NCBI GenBank assembly: GCA_002362105.1
Contig: DETD01000009.1
Span: forward strand, 194,274-258,273
Source of the DNA: Bacteroidales bacterium UBA3297
Lineage (GTDB): Bacteria; Bacteroidota; Bacteroidia; Bacteroidales; Paludibacteraceae
Direction of reading: 5' to 3'
Length of the DNA stretch: 64,000 nucleotides
Shown: positions 15,548 to 24,496 of the stretch, piece after piece
Position numbering within the stretch: position 1 is the stretch's first letter
Layout: each line of letters starts with the position of its first letter
The notes under the pieces: generated by a model
The model's database searches: none
Told to the model about the DNA's origin: nothing
The model's input: the letters and a program-made list of their open reading frames with translations, nothing else
Program-made: the position numbers and the translations under genes

Positions 15548-18304
15548 ATGAAAAATACATTTCGAAAAGGATTGCTGATGGCTTTCCTGGGCAGTGTGTC
15601 TGCCGCCTCCCTTTCCGCTCAAATAAAGGTGGAAGCGGAGTCTGCTACTAAAATGCACAGTCTGAAAACTAACATCAAGCTCGAGAATAGCGATAAAACG
15701 GTGGGCTATTTCGACGAGGCTGGTGAGTACATGACTTACGAGGTCGATATTCCTGAAACGGGGCTTTACCAATTCTCGTTCTCGTATCTGACGGGTAAGG
15801 ATGGTGACTTGAAAATTGAAGGACCTGATGGCGGAACTTCTGTTTTCCCTATCGCTGCCAACCATGCCACTGAAAACTGGTGGGAACTGCCTATGAACTC
15901 TTGGCCGCAGTTCGACTTCGAAGAGAGTGCCTTGTTCTATTTTGAGGCAGGTACACAGACTTTCATCGTTCACAATACCGGTTGGGCGTTGAATCTCGAC
16001 TACTTCCAACTGAAGAAGTCTTCGGTTACCGACAATAAGGTCGTTTCTGTTAAGACAAATCCTAAAAAGGTGGAACTGATGCCGAACGAACAGGTTCAGA
16101 TTATCCCTTCTGCCTATAATGCGGCTGGACAGAAAATTGCGGCAGCGGCTACTTGGTCGTCCAATGCTACTAATGGCGTATATAAAGCGGGCGCTTCTAC
16201 GGGTGCCGATGTAGTTACTGTAACCATGGCTGGCGTTGAGAAGACCGTTAATGTGAAAATTGCGAATCCTGAGAAGAAACAGGAGTTCGTGGTATCTAAA
16301 TACGGCCTACTCAATACTAAGGGCGGCGCCGTCTGCGATGCCAGTGGAAACAAGGTCAGCCTGATGGGGCCTTCGTTCTTCTGGAGTTGCTCTGCTCCGC
16401 TTTGGTGGACTAAAGAGACGGTCAACTTCTTGGTGAAGAACTATAACATCCAGATTATTCGTCTTCCGGTCTCTATCGCTCCTGGCGACAACACATGGGT
16501 CGATAACAGCGCGACTTGGAACGAAGATAACTACCTGCACCGTCCGGAATACACGCGCGAATTAGTTGACGAGATGGTGAAGGCGGCTATCGAAAACGAT
16601 ATTTATGTCATTATTGACTTCCACGAACACTATGCGGAGCACTGGGTCGACTTGTCGAAGGATTTCTTTTCTTATTTTGCCACCAAGTGGGGTGAGTATC
16701 CGAACGTGATGTACGAAATCTTCAACGAACCTATGCAAAATACAGAAAATGGCACTGTGGTTGAATATGCGAAGCAGATTATTCCGGTGATTCGTGCTAT
16801 CGACCCCGATAACATCATTATCGTTGGCTCTAAACAGTATTCCCGCGAACCAGATAATGTGACTGCGGCTGGCGAGGGGCAAAGTAACATTGCCTATACT
16901 TGGCACGGCTATGTGGAATGGGGACACCAGGGCGACTGGAATGGTAAGAATTCTTGGAACAACGGTGTGCCTATTGTGGTTACCGAGTGGGGCTTGAATT
17001 GGAGCAAAAACGATGGCGGACTCCTTAATCTTTATAAGGAGAAGAGTCTGATCAACTGTTTCTGGTCCATGAGTAACAAGGGTGGCGACGATGCCAAATG
17101 GTCTATCTTGAAAGATGACGTCTTCAAGACTGCAAACTGGTCTGACTCCGAGATGACTGAAAACGGCGCCTACTTGTTGGGTGTGGCTAAAAACTGGGTG
17201 AACTTCAAACCTGTTGTCTTGGCCGATATTGTTGAAGACCTCTCTTTGGCTGTTTCTCCGAATGCGCTCTTCTATCTGCCTGAAAACTCTACTACGTTGA
17301 CGGCTGTTGCCGAGGGCGGTACAGGTAACTATACGTTTGCTTGGAAGCAGACTTCTGGCCCTTCTGATGCGACTATTGAACAAGCTTCGGCTGCCATTAC
17401 CAAGGTCTCTGGCCTCGAGGCTGGTGAGTATACCTTCTCTGTTTCTTTGACCGATGGTGAGGACGAAGTTTCGAAGGTGGTTAAGGTTACTGTGCGTCCT
17501 GAAGGTTATGTTGAACCTGGTTTGATTGACGATATTGCCGATAACGATATCATTAACCGTTTGGGTGGTTCTTGGGATATCTTTGACGACTCTGACAAGA
17601 ACGCCAATCCGCACACTTCTATCACCAGTGCCGAAAAATTGCCTAACAGCGGCACTATCAAGGCCGATATTAAAATGGGTAACAAATGGCAGGGCGACGG
17701 CTGGCAGGGTGAACCTTACGGAGGTGTCGAGGTCTTCTTGTCGAAAGAGAAGGAGGGTATCGACCTCTCGAAGTGTACTAAAATCACATACCGTTTCCGT
17801 GGATCTTCTCACTCGTTCCGTGCTGAAATGTCGGCTGTTAAAGATGAAGACTATCACAGTGTGAACGTAGGTGAGTCGAAAGATTGGACCGAGGTTAGTG
17901 TTAACTGGAGCAGCTTGAAACAGGCTTCCGACTGGGGCGTTGATATGGATCTTGACAAGTCCGATATCCGTAAGTTCAGCTGGCAGGTTCAGGGCAACGC
18001 CAACGGTTCGGCTACTTTGGAAATCGACGACCTGACTTGTGTTGGCATGGATTTCAATTCTGCTGTTGAAAACACTTCTGCCGACGCTGCTGTTACTATG
18101 GTTGTTTATCCTAACCCTGCACGCGATGGTAAGTGTTACGTTCAGGTGGTTGAGCGTTGCAATGTCGAGGTGCTCGATTTGGCTGGCAGGGTAGTGTATG
18201 CTACTGTTGCAGTTCCTGATTTCGCAACTCAAGTTTCATTCCCTTCTACCGGCGTTTACTTCGTCCGTGCTGGCAACGTGGTTAAGAAAGTTGTTGTTAA
18301 GTAA
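15548..18304 (+). CDS. Secreted multidomain GH5 endoglucanase with T9SS tail
   Basis: 918 aa. Order: signal peptide (1-25); CBM6/35-like beta sandwich (26-155, starting IKVEAESATKM); Big_2-like domain (about 165-240); GH5 catalytic domain (about 245-565); PKD-like domain (about 575-655); a second carbohydrate-binding, CBM11-like domain (about 660-830); type IX sorting domain (about 848-918, VVYPNPARDGKCYVQV and VEVLDLAGRVVY). Catalytic acid/base Glu394 in YEIFNEP and nucleophile Glu480 in VTEWG are both present, as is the HGYVEWG substrate-side segment. Expected to hydrolyse beta-1,4-glucan or a related glucan at the cell surface. Own promoter and terminator. Exact substrate is unproven. Confidence 0.9.
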   Translation: MKNTFRKGLLMAFLGSVSAASLSAQIKVEAESATKMHSLKTNIKLENSDKTVGYFDEAGEYMTYEVDIPETGLYQFSFSYLTGKDGDLKIEGPDGGTSVFPIAANHATENWWELPMNSWPQFDFEESALFYFEAGTQTFIVHNTGWALNLDYFQLKKSSVTDNKVVSVKTNPKKVELMPNEQVQIIPSAYNAAGQKIAAAATWSSNATNGVYKAGASTGADVVTVTMAGVEKTVNVKIANPEKKQEFVVSKYGLLNTKGGAVCDASGNKVSLMGPSFFWSCSAPLWWTKETVNFLVKNYNIQIIRLPVSIAPGDNTWVDNSATWNEDNYLHRPEYTRELVDEMVKAAIENDIYVIIDFHEHYAEHWVDLSKDFFSYFATKWGEYPNVMYEIFNEPMQNTENGTVVEYAKQIIPVIRAIDPDNIIIVGSKQYSREPDNVTAAGEGQSNIAYTWHGYVEWGHQGDWNGKNSWNNGVPIVVTEWGLNWSKNDGGLLNLYKEKSLINCFWSMSNKGGDDAKWSILKDDVFKTANWSDSEMTENGAYLLGVAKNWVNFKPVVLADIVEDLSLAVSPNALFYLPENSTTLTAVAEGGTGNYTFAWKQTSGPSDATIEQASAAITKVSGLEAGEYTFSVSLTDGEDEVSKVVKVTVRPEGYVEPGLIDDIADNDIINRLGGSWDIFDDSDKNANPHTSITSAEKLPNSGTIKADIKMGNKWQGDGWQGEPYGGVEVFLSKEKEGIDLSKCTKITYRFRGSSHSFRAEMSAVKDEDYHSVNVGESKDWTEVSVNWSSLKQASDWGVDMDLDKSDIRKFSWQVQGNANGSATLEIDDLTCVGMDFNSAVENTSADAAVTMVVYPNPARDGKCYVQVVERCNVEVLDLAGRVVYATVAVPDFATQVSFPSTGVYFVRAGNVVKKVVVK

Positions 18305-18338
18305 TCAACTCACCATTTTAGTAGGGTGCAAACATAAA

Positions 18339-18366
18339 GGGATGGCCAAACGGCCATCCCTTTTTT
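18339..18366 (+). terminator. Terminator of the GH5 gene
   Basis: GGGATGGCC-AAAC-GGCCATCCC followed by six T; perfect 9-bp stem. Confidence 0.9.
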
Positions 18367-18456
18367 GTTGGTCTGTTATTTATGTATAAATGAATATCTT
18401 GATTATTTTCTTGACAAATAAACTTATAATATGATATATATATTAAATAGATTTTT

Positions 18457-18464
18457 TATCTTTG
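18457..18464 (+). promoter_or_regulatory. -7 box TATCTTTG for the lipoprotein at 18604
   Basis: Full TANNTTTG match, 140 nt upstream of the ATG; the -33 region is AT-only with no TTG at standard spacing. Confidence 0.45.
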
Positions 18465-18603
18465 CAGCAGATATCAAATACAACATTATCTGTTGAAAAA
18501 TCCGGTGTTATAGATGAAGTTGTTTTGTTGTATATATACAGAGTTGTTTAATAAAGTCCGATAGATCTTAAGGACTGATTGTTTAAAATTATTATTAAAT
18601 TTT

Positions 18604-19371
18604 ATGAAAAAAACTTATTGGTTTGCTGCCGCATTCGGCGCATTCCTGTGTGTCGCTTCTACTTCTTGTAGCAACGAAGAAGAATTAAATGAAAACCCTG
18701 TTTCTGAGAAAATTGCTTATGACAAGGATGAAGTTGTTTCTGACGAGGAAGTTATATTCTCTACCTTCGATCATGCTCAGAAAAATGGCCTGAAATCTAC
18801 GGGTTTCTATACTTACGATATAAGGGTTCTTCATGGAAATTCTAATGATTTCCCAGATTTAGTGAATATAGGTGGTTACTCTTACTCTAAATTAGACCAG
18901 GACTTTAATGAAGGTGCTGGAGGTGAGTGGATTTATCTTTATTATAGAACTTATAATACAACAGTAGAACAACCTCTAACAAATATGGCGGCTATCGCAT
19001 CTAGAAGATGGTATTCAGAATCGGATCTTAGATCTTGCATGAGTGATTATGCGGGCGCATGGTATCCTGGTCGTGACCAGAATGATAACCCAGTTGATAT
19101 GAATGCAGGCTCTGGTGGTAAGTATGTTTATTTGGAACTTTCAAAAGACAATATGTATGCTCCAATTACTGGTATTCAAGTTGTGTCTACTACTAAAGAC
19201 TACATTTATCTGAAGTCTAAGGTAGTAGATGGACGTACTTATTATCCAGTAAAGTGTTATACTGATATTTTGGATAATGCCAATAGAAACGTTTTATGGC
19301 AGGCTATGGAATTCAATATGGATACAAATAAGCACAAAAAGAATATCTATATTTACTATACCCGCGACTAA
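18604..19371 (+). CDS. Lipoprotein with threefold beta-prism (MABP-like) repeats
   Basis: 255 aa. Lipoprotein signal with Cys at about residue 22 (VASTSCSNEEE) and an acidic spacer. The body has three related units: DQDFNEGAGGEWIYLYYRTY...PLTNMAAI, DMNAGSGGKYVYLELSK...PITGIQVV, and a shortened last one DTNKHKKNIYIYYTRD. The pattern D-x-N-x-G-x-GG-x-x-IYL-x-Y followed by P-[IL]-T-x-[IM] is that of beta-prism modules (MVB12-associated beta-prism) also found next to MACPF domains in Bacteroidota. No MACPF is present here. A surface or membrane-binding role is an inference. Confidence 0.6.
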   Translation: MKKTYWFAAAFGAFLCVASTSCSNEEELNENPVSEKIAYDKDEVVSDEEVIFSTFDHAQKNGLKSTGFYTYDIRVLHGNSNDFPDLVNIGGYSYSKLDQDFNEGAGGEWIYLYYRTYNTTVEQPLTNMAAIASRRWYSESDLRSCMSDYAGAWYPGRDQNDNPVDMNAGSGGKYVYLELSKDNMYAPITGIQVVSTTKDYIYLKSKVVDGRTYYPVKCYTDILDNANRNVLWQAMEFNMDTNKHKKNIYIYYTRD

Positions 19372-19422
19372 TTTGCTGATATTAAGAAGTTTTTTTGTTT
19401 AAAATTCTTCTAAAATAAGTTA

Positions 19423-19459
19423 GGGACTGTGTCTATTTAAATAGATGCAGCCCCTTTTT
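19423..19459 (+). terminator. Terminator after the beta-prism lipoprotein
   Basis: GGGACTGTGTCTATT / AATAGATGCAGCCCC stem (two G-T pairs, one mismatch) followed by TTTTT. Confidence 0.75.
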
Positions 19460-19545
19460 AGTTTATCCTACATGAACTTGACTAATGGAAGGACCGAATA
19501 TGCTTGTCGTTTTCGTTTTTTTATCCCAGACCGTCTCGACCTAAA

Positions 19546-20877
19546 CTATCCATTCAGTTTCCCTGCCTCTTTTACATATTCTTTGAACTTGTATGCCAAT
19601 GGCAACGGCAGAGAAAGTAATTTGTTTGTTAACGATAGGTCTGTGTCGGCAAGACGTATTAACAGGTCTGGATTGTATTTGTCGCTGTACGACTTCAAAC
19701 TCTGTCCCGACAGGTTCTTGCTCGCTTTCACTTCTATTGGGTATACGCCTGTGCCTATTTGCGCTACATAGTCGATTTCCGCTTTTCCTTCCGATGCCCA
19801 GTAGCATGGCTCGTTTTCCAAAATGGGGAGTATCGATTGCAGGACGAAGTTTTCTGTAATCGCTCCCTTCATCTCTATATATTTGTCTGCCCTGCTCATT
19901 AGCGCTTCTGCGGGAAGTCTGCTCAAACATCGTAGTACGCCGCAGTCCATGGCATATACTTTAAATGCAGAGAGGTCTTTATAGGCGCTTAGTGGCATAC
20001 CCGGTTTGCTTACATTGTAAACCATTGTGATTAGTCCCGCATCTTGTAGCCACAATAGGGCGTCTTCGTATTCTCTTGCCCGGGCTCCCGTCTTTACCGC
20101 TTTATAGACGAACTTCTTATTCTCTTTTGCCAGTTGCGATGGTAGGCTACGCCAAATCTGGCCTATTCGTATTACTTCTGTCGATGTGGCGTATTTCGAG
20201 AAGTCTGCTTCGTATAGGGTTATAATACTGTTTATCTCTTGTTCTATGTCGTCGTAGTTGCCTTCTAGCATTGACACTATTGCCTTTGGCATACCTCCGC
20301 ATACCAGATATTGCCTGTATCGTTCTGTAAGTGTCTGTTTAATGGCTACAGGCAGGTTCTCTATGGCGTTGTTGTTGTTTAACCACTGCCAGTGCTTATT
20401 TTCGGTGGTATGGTAGAATTCTTCGAATGTGACCGGATACATCTTCAGTATTTCCACTTTACCTACTGGTACGGTCATTTTTTTGTGCTTGACAGCAACT
20501 CCTAACAGCGAGCCTGCGGCTATTATATGCAGTTCTGGCATTAATTCCGCAAAGTATTTAAGACTGTTTAGCGCGTTTTCGTTGGCTTGTATTTCGTCGA
20601 ATATTAGCAGCGTTTTATGGGCTTCTATTTTTTCTTCTGAGTAGAGCTGGAGTTCTGATACGATTTTGTGCGGGTCTTTCGTCCGTCTGAAAATCTCTCC
20701 GACTTCGTCTTGCATGTCGAAATTTATTTCCACCACATTTTGGAAATATCGTTTGCCAAAAGCGCGCATCACCCACGTTTTGCCTATTTGTCTGGCTCCT
20801 TGTAAAAGGATGGGGTTTCGGTCTTTTTTCTCAAACCAGCGGCCCAATTCGTCTATGGTATTTCTGTATATTTCCAT
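19546..20877 (-). CDS. AAA ATPase with DUF4143 nuclease-like C-terminus
   Basis: 443 aa. N-terminal AAA_14 domain with Walker A GARQIGKT (about 28-35) and Walker B LLIFDEIQ, then a linker and a C-terminal DUF4143 domain containing EGKAEIDYVAQ...VYPIEVKAS, a PD-(D/E)XK-type core (D...E-x-K). The family is common and mobile in Bacteroidota, with no firm function; roles in DNA-linked stress or defence have been suggested. Stand-alone here, with its own good promoter preceded by three 32-bp direct repeats, which suggests controlled expression. Confidence 0.85.
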   Translation of the reverse strand: MEIYRNTIDELGRWFEKKDRNPILLQGARQIGKTWVMRAFGKRYFQNVVEINFDMQDEVGEIFRRTKDPHKIVSELQLYSEEKIEAHKTLLIFDEIQANENALNSLKYFAELMPELHIIAAGSLLGVAVKHKKMTVPVGKVEILKMYPVTFEEFYHTTENKHWQWLNNNNAIENLPVAIKQTLTERYRQYLVCGGMPKAIVSMLEGNYDDIEQEINSIITLYEADFSKYATSTEVIRIGQIWRSLPSQLAKENKKFVYKAVKTGARAREYEDALLWLQDAGLITMVYNVSKPGMPLSAYKDLSAFKVYAMDCGVLRCLSRLPAEALMSRADKYIEMKGAITENFVLQSILPILENEPCYWASEGKAEIDYVAQIGTGVYPIEVKASKNLSGQSLKSYSDKYNPDLLIRLADTDLSLTNKLLSLPLPLAYKFKEYVKEAGKLNG

Positions 20878-20908
20878 ATGCTGAACGTATCTGTCTGTTT
20901 GCTTTGTG

Positions 20909-20938
20909 CAAAAATACGCTTTTCTTGCTGGATTTCAA
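20909..20938 (-). promoter_or_regulatory. Promoter of the DUF4143 ATPase, TTG-N19-TATTTTTG
   Basis: -7 at 20909-20916 and -33 TTG at 20936-20938, minus strand, 32 nt from the start codon. Correct spacing. Confidence 0.65.
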
Positions 20939-20964
20939 TAGAATAATTAGATTTTATATAATAC

Positions 20965-21060
20965 TTTACACATTTTAGGAACCTGTTTTGTGATATTTTA
21001 CACATTTTCCGAACCTCTTTTGTGGGATTTTACACATTTTAGGAACCTATTATGTATTAC
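20965..21060. repeat. Three tandem 32-bp direct repeats upstream of the ATPase promoter
   Basis: TTTACACATTTT begins at 20965, 20997 and 21029, exactly 32 bp apart, each followed by a variant of nnGAACCT-N-TTTTGTG (AGGAACCTG, CCGAACCTC, AGGAACCTA). The array starts 27 bp upstream of the -33 element of the minus-strand ATPase gene. Likely a regulator-binding array; no spacers as in CRISPR. Confidence 0.7.
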
Positions 21061-21206
21061 AGGCAATCGTCATACCTCTTGTTTTATGGTGTTATTCTGC
21101 TTGATGCCTTTCTTTTTTCTTGTCCACCCACCAACTGAAAGGGTTGCATTGCATAGGCAATGTACAGATTGTTTAATAACCATGGCTGTCGGTGCTAGTA
21201 TCATAC

Positions 21207-21240
21207 AAAAAAAAGAGAGCCGCATTCGCGGCTCTCTTTT
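21207..21240 (-). terminator. Terminator of korAB
   Basis: GAGAGCCGC-ATTC-GCGGCTCTC with eight A on the plus-strand left side (T on the minus strand) and T on the right: a bidirectional intrinsic terminator. Confidence 0.85.
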
Positions 21241-21264
21241 TCTATAACAGGGGTAAGGATGAAC

Positions 21265-22269
21265 TTACTTAACTTCCCAAATATCGTTGGTTTCGAGCAG
21301 TTCAGCGAAGTTGTGGTACTTCTTAGCTGCCTTAACCTCTTCAATCTGTGCGTTAACTGCTTCGTCGTAGGTTGGAGCCTCAACGTCGCGGATAACACCA
21401 AGAGCGATAGGAAAATCAGGACCTTCCATCATAGCTAACTTCAACTGGAGGGTGTTGTCCTGACAGTGTGCGTCGTGAACGAGAAGGTCTTTCTCGGTTA
21501 CGCCGTTTTCGCCCAACTTGACAACCTTGATGTTGAAGCCGTCCTGCATCAAACCGAATTCGTTGTTCTCACCGAAGATCATTGGCTTGCCGTGCTCCAG
21601 ATAGATGGCGTTCTTCTTGCGGCCTTCTGAAGTGTATACGCTTTCGTGAGTGCCGTTGTTGAAGATAACACAGTTCTGGAGAATTTCGCAAACTGCTGCG
21701 CCTTTGTGGGCGTGGGCTGCCTTTAAAACCTCTATTGTGCCAGGAGCGTCGGTCGCTACGGCACGGGCAAAGAAGTGGCCACGGGCACCGAAGCAGAGCT
21801 CTGCTGGACGGAATGGGTCTTCTACTGTACCGTAAGGAGACGATTTGCTGACGAAACCGCGTGGTGAGGTTGGAGAGTACTGACCCTTGGTCAAACCATA
21901 GATACGGTTGTTCAGTAAGATCATCTTCAAGTCGATGTTACGGCGGTTGGCGTGGATGAAGTGGTTACCACCAATTGCCAGTCCGTCACCGTCGCCTGAA
22001 ATCTGCCATACGCTCAGTTTCGGATTGCTTACCTTGCAACCGGTTGCAATGGCTGCAGCACGGCCGTGAATGGTGTTCATACCATAAGTGGCCATATAGT
22101 GTGGCAGACGGCTAGAACAGCCGATACCTGAAATAACTGCAATGTCGTGAGGGGCTACTCCTATTTCTGCCATTGCCTTGTGAAGCGAAGCCAAGAAGAA
22201 GTGGTCGCCACAACCCGGACACCAACGTGGTTGTCCTTTCTTATAGTCTTTTGCTGTATATTCGCTCAT
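21265..22269 (-). CDS. korB: 2-oxoglutarate:ferredoxin oxidoreductase, beta subunit
   Basis: Thiamine-diphosphate subunit of the enzyme that oxidatively decarboxylates 2-oxoglutarate to succinyl-CoA, or runs in reverse in reductive carbon metabolism, with ferredoxin as electron partner. 334 aa. Visible: WCPGCGDHF (first Fe-S or metal-ligand cysteines), GIGCSSR, HGRAAAIATG, the TPP/Mg-binding GDGDGLAIGGNH...NNRIYGLTKGQYSPTS. Lies 27 nt downstream of korA. Separate ferredoxin-like and gamma subunits are not needed, as gamma is fused to alpha. Confidence 0.95.
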   Translation of the reverse strand: MSEYTAKDYKKGQPRWCPGCGDHFFLASLHKAMAEIGVAPHDIAVISGIGCSSRLPHYMATYGMNTIHGRAAAIATGCKVSNPKLSVWQISGDGDGLAIGGNHFIHANRRNIDLKMILLNNRIYGLTKGQYSPTSPRGFVSKSSPYGTVEDPFRPAELCFGARGHFFARAVATDAPGTIEVLKAAHAHKGAAVCEILQNCVIFNNGTHESVYTSEGRKKNAIYLEHGKPMIFGENNEFGLMQDGFNIKVVKLGENGVTEKDLLVHDAHCQDNTLQLKLAMMEGPDFPIALGVIRDVEAPTYDEAVNAQIEEVKAAKKYHNFAELLETNDIWEVK

Positions 22270-22296
22270 AACTTTTGTCTTTAATTCGGGGGGTTA

Positions 22297-24144
22297 TTAC
22301 TTTGAGATAAGCTTGTTGAAGGCTTCTACCAATTCGCTGACTACGAATGGCTGACCCTTTACTTCGTTGTATTGTGCAGGTACGAAGCCGTCGACCTTCA
22401 TGCGCAAGAATGCGGCGAACTGGCCGAGGTTCTGTTCTGCTACTACTACCTTCTTGTACTTCTTCAAAACAGCGGCTGTGTTCTTTGGAAGTGGGTTGAT
22501 GTAGGTGAAGTGTGCCAAGGCAACTTTCTTGCCTGCGGCTCTCATCTCGTCCATCGCTGCGTGCAAGTGGCCGTAAGTACCACCGAAGCCGACAATCAGA
22601 AGGTCTGCGTCGTCTGCATCGCCCTCTACCTTTACGTCTGGTACAGGAATCTTGTCGATCTTGCTCTGGCGCAGGCGGCACATCAAGTCGTGGTTCTCTG
22701 GGTTAGTCGAAATAGCACCGGTCTTGCTGTCCTTCTCCAAACCGCCTAGAATGTGGGTGAAGCCCTCACGGCCTGGAACTGCCCAGTAGCGGACATCTTC
22801 CGAGTTTCTCATGTATGGAGTCCATGTACCCTTCATTTCTTCTGGTACGTATGGAGGGTTGATGGCTGGGTAGTCTGCAAGGTTTGGCAACTTGAATGCG
22901 CCTGAACCGTTGGCAATGTAGGCGTCGCTCATGAACACGACTGGTGTCATGTGCTCAAGGGCCATCTTACATGCTGCGTAGGCTGAATCGAAACAGTCGG
23001 TCGGACTGGTTGCTGCAATAACTGGCATTGGGGTTTCTCCGTTACGGCCGAACAATACCTGCAACAAGTCGGTCTGTTCGCTCTTGGTTGGAAGACCTGT
23101 TGCTGGTCCGCCACGCTGTACGTCGATAACGACGAGCGGCAACTCCATAATTACAGCCAGGTTCATGGCCTCTGACTTCAAACAGATACCAGGACCTGAG
23201 GTTGAAGTGGCGGCTAGCGCGCCGGCGAACGATGCGCCAAGGGCTGATGCACAACCTGCAATCTCGTCTTCACACTGTACGGTGGTTACACCCAACGACT
23301 TGTGCTTCGACAACTCGTGAAGTACGTCGGTTGCTGGGGTAATAGGGTAGGAACCCAAGTACAGACGGAGGCCGGCTTTCTCGGCTGCGGCTATCAAACC
23401 GTAGGCTGTTGCCTTGTTACCGGTGATGTCCATATAGCGGCCTGGCTCCTTGCTCTTGGTCTCGATTCTATATACGTTGGCGGCTGAACTGTGGGTGTTG
23501 GCACCGAAGTCGTAACCGGCCTGGATAACCTTGATGTTGGCTTCTGCTACGCCTGGCTTCTTTGCGAATTTCTCTTTCAAGAAGTTGAACGCAATGTTCA
23601 AGTCGCGGTCGAACAGGTAGCATACCAAACCGAGGGCAAACATGTTACGGCATTTCAAGATTGACTTGACGTCCATTCCGCTGTCTGCCAAACAGTCTTT
23701 CACCATCTGTGTAATGCTGCACGCGATCACACGGTCCTTGTCGATGCCCATTTCTGCCAATGGGTCTTCTGTTGCGAATTGTGCCTTCTCGAGGTCACCT
23801 TTCTGGAAACTGTCTGTGTCGATGATGATGGTTGCGTTTGGCTTCGCATACTTGTACTGGGTCTTCAACGCTGCAGCGTTCATTGCTACCAATACGTCGC
23901 ACAAGTCACCAGGGGTGTATACCTTTTCTGCACCAATGTGTACCTGGAAACCCGATACACCGGTCAGTGAACCCTGTGGGGCACGGATGTCTGCGGGGTA
24001 GTCTGGAAATGTGCTGATGCTGTTACCTACCGTAGCTGAAATGGTTGAGAAGATGTTTCCGGCAAGCTGCATTCCGTCACCGGAGTCTCCTGAGAATCGA
24101 ACGGCTACTTGGTCCAAATTCTCGATTTTTACGTCGTTAGCCAT
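22297..24144 (-). CDS. korA: 2-oxoglutarate:ferredoxin oxidoreductase, fused gamma-alpha subunit
   Basis: 615 aa. The gamma-type domain (about 1-190, VAVRFSGDSGDGMQLAG) is followed by the pyrimidine-binding alpha domain (from about 225: ANTHSSAANVYRIETK then GLRLYLGSYPITPATDVLHE and EDEIAGCASALGASFAGA). The fusion order is the one usual in Bacteroidota and other anaerobes. Start ATG at 24144; full promoter 45 nt upstream. First gene of the korAB operon. Confidence 0.95.
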   Translation of the reverse strand: MANDVKIENLDQVAVRFSGDSGDGMQLAGNIFSTISATVGNSISTFPDYPADIRAPQGSLTGVSGFQVHIGAEKVYTPGDLCDVLVAMNAAALKTQYKYAKPNATIIIDTDSFQKGDLEKAQFATEDPLAEMGIDKDRVIACSITQMVKDCLADSGMDVKSILKCRNMFALGLVCYLFDRDLNIAFNFLKEKFAKKPGVAEANIKVIQAGYDFGANTHSSAANVYRIETKSKEPGRYMDITGNKATAYGLIAAAEKAGLRLYLGSYPITPATDVLHELSKHKSLGVTTVQCEDEIAGCASALGASFAGALAATSTSGPGICLKSEAMNLAVIMELPLVVIDVQRGGPATGLPTKSEQTDLLQVLFGRNGETPMPVIAATSPTDCFDSAYAACKMALEHMTPVVFMSDAYIANGSGAFKLPNLADYPAINPPYVPEEMKGTWTPYMRNSEDVRYWAVPGREGFTHILGGLEKDSKTGAISTNPENHDLMCRLRQSKIDKIPVPDVKVEGDADDADLLIVGFGGTYGHLHAAMDEMRAAGKKVALAHFTYINPLPKNTAAVLKKYKKVVVAEQNLGQFAAFLRMKVDGFVPAQYNEVKGQPFVVSELVEAFNKLISK

Positions 24145-24188
24145 AACTCTGTTTTTGATTTTTTACAGATTGTTTCTATACTTTGTTG

Positions 24189-24219
24189 CAAAGTTAGGCA
24201 TTTATATGCTTTTAAACAA
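24189..24219 (-). promoter_or_regulatory. Promoter of korAB, TTG-N20-TAACTTTG
   Basis: -7 TAACTTTG (24189-24196) and -33 TTG (24217-24219) on the minus strand with exact spacing. Confidence 0.7.
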
Positions 24220-24449
24220 AAATATACACTGTACGTTCGCTTTTTGGAGCCTTTTTTATTTCGATTTTTGCATATTTATGTGCATTTGCAGTTCTAGTTT
24301 GTAGATTTTTGTCACTTTTTCTTCCGATTTGTTATCTTTTTGATATATATGGGCCGCCCTTGTGGTTGTTTTATTGCTCTTTTTGGTGGAAAAGTGGATT
24401 ATTGCCTCTTTTTTTGAATTTATGCAGTTTTTCTTCTTGCTTTTGCCTG
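24220..24449. other. Intergenic stretch between korAB promoter and trmO terminator
   Basis: T-rich, no gene or second promoter recognised. Confidence 0.45.
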
Positions 24450-24488
24450 AAAAAGCGAGAGGGTGTGCCTGCATGCGGTACACCCTCG
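24450..24488 (-). terminator. Terminator of mmcQ-trmO
   Basis: GAGGGTGT...ACACCCTC (arms 24459-24466 and 24480-24487); on the minus strand followed by CGCTTTTTC. Confidence 0.65.
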
Positions 24489-24496
24489 GTTGCTCT

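Noticed and set aside
16562..18232. 556-codon antisense ORF within the GH5 gene
   Set aside because: Shadow of the strongly supported GH5 gene; no signal peptide or domain.
20965..21060. CRISPR array
   Set aside because: Only three units with no unique spacers and imperfect copies; no cas genes in the window.
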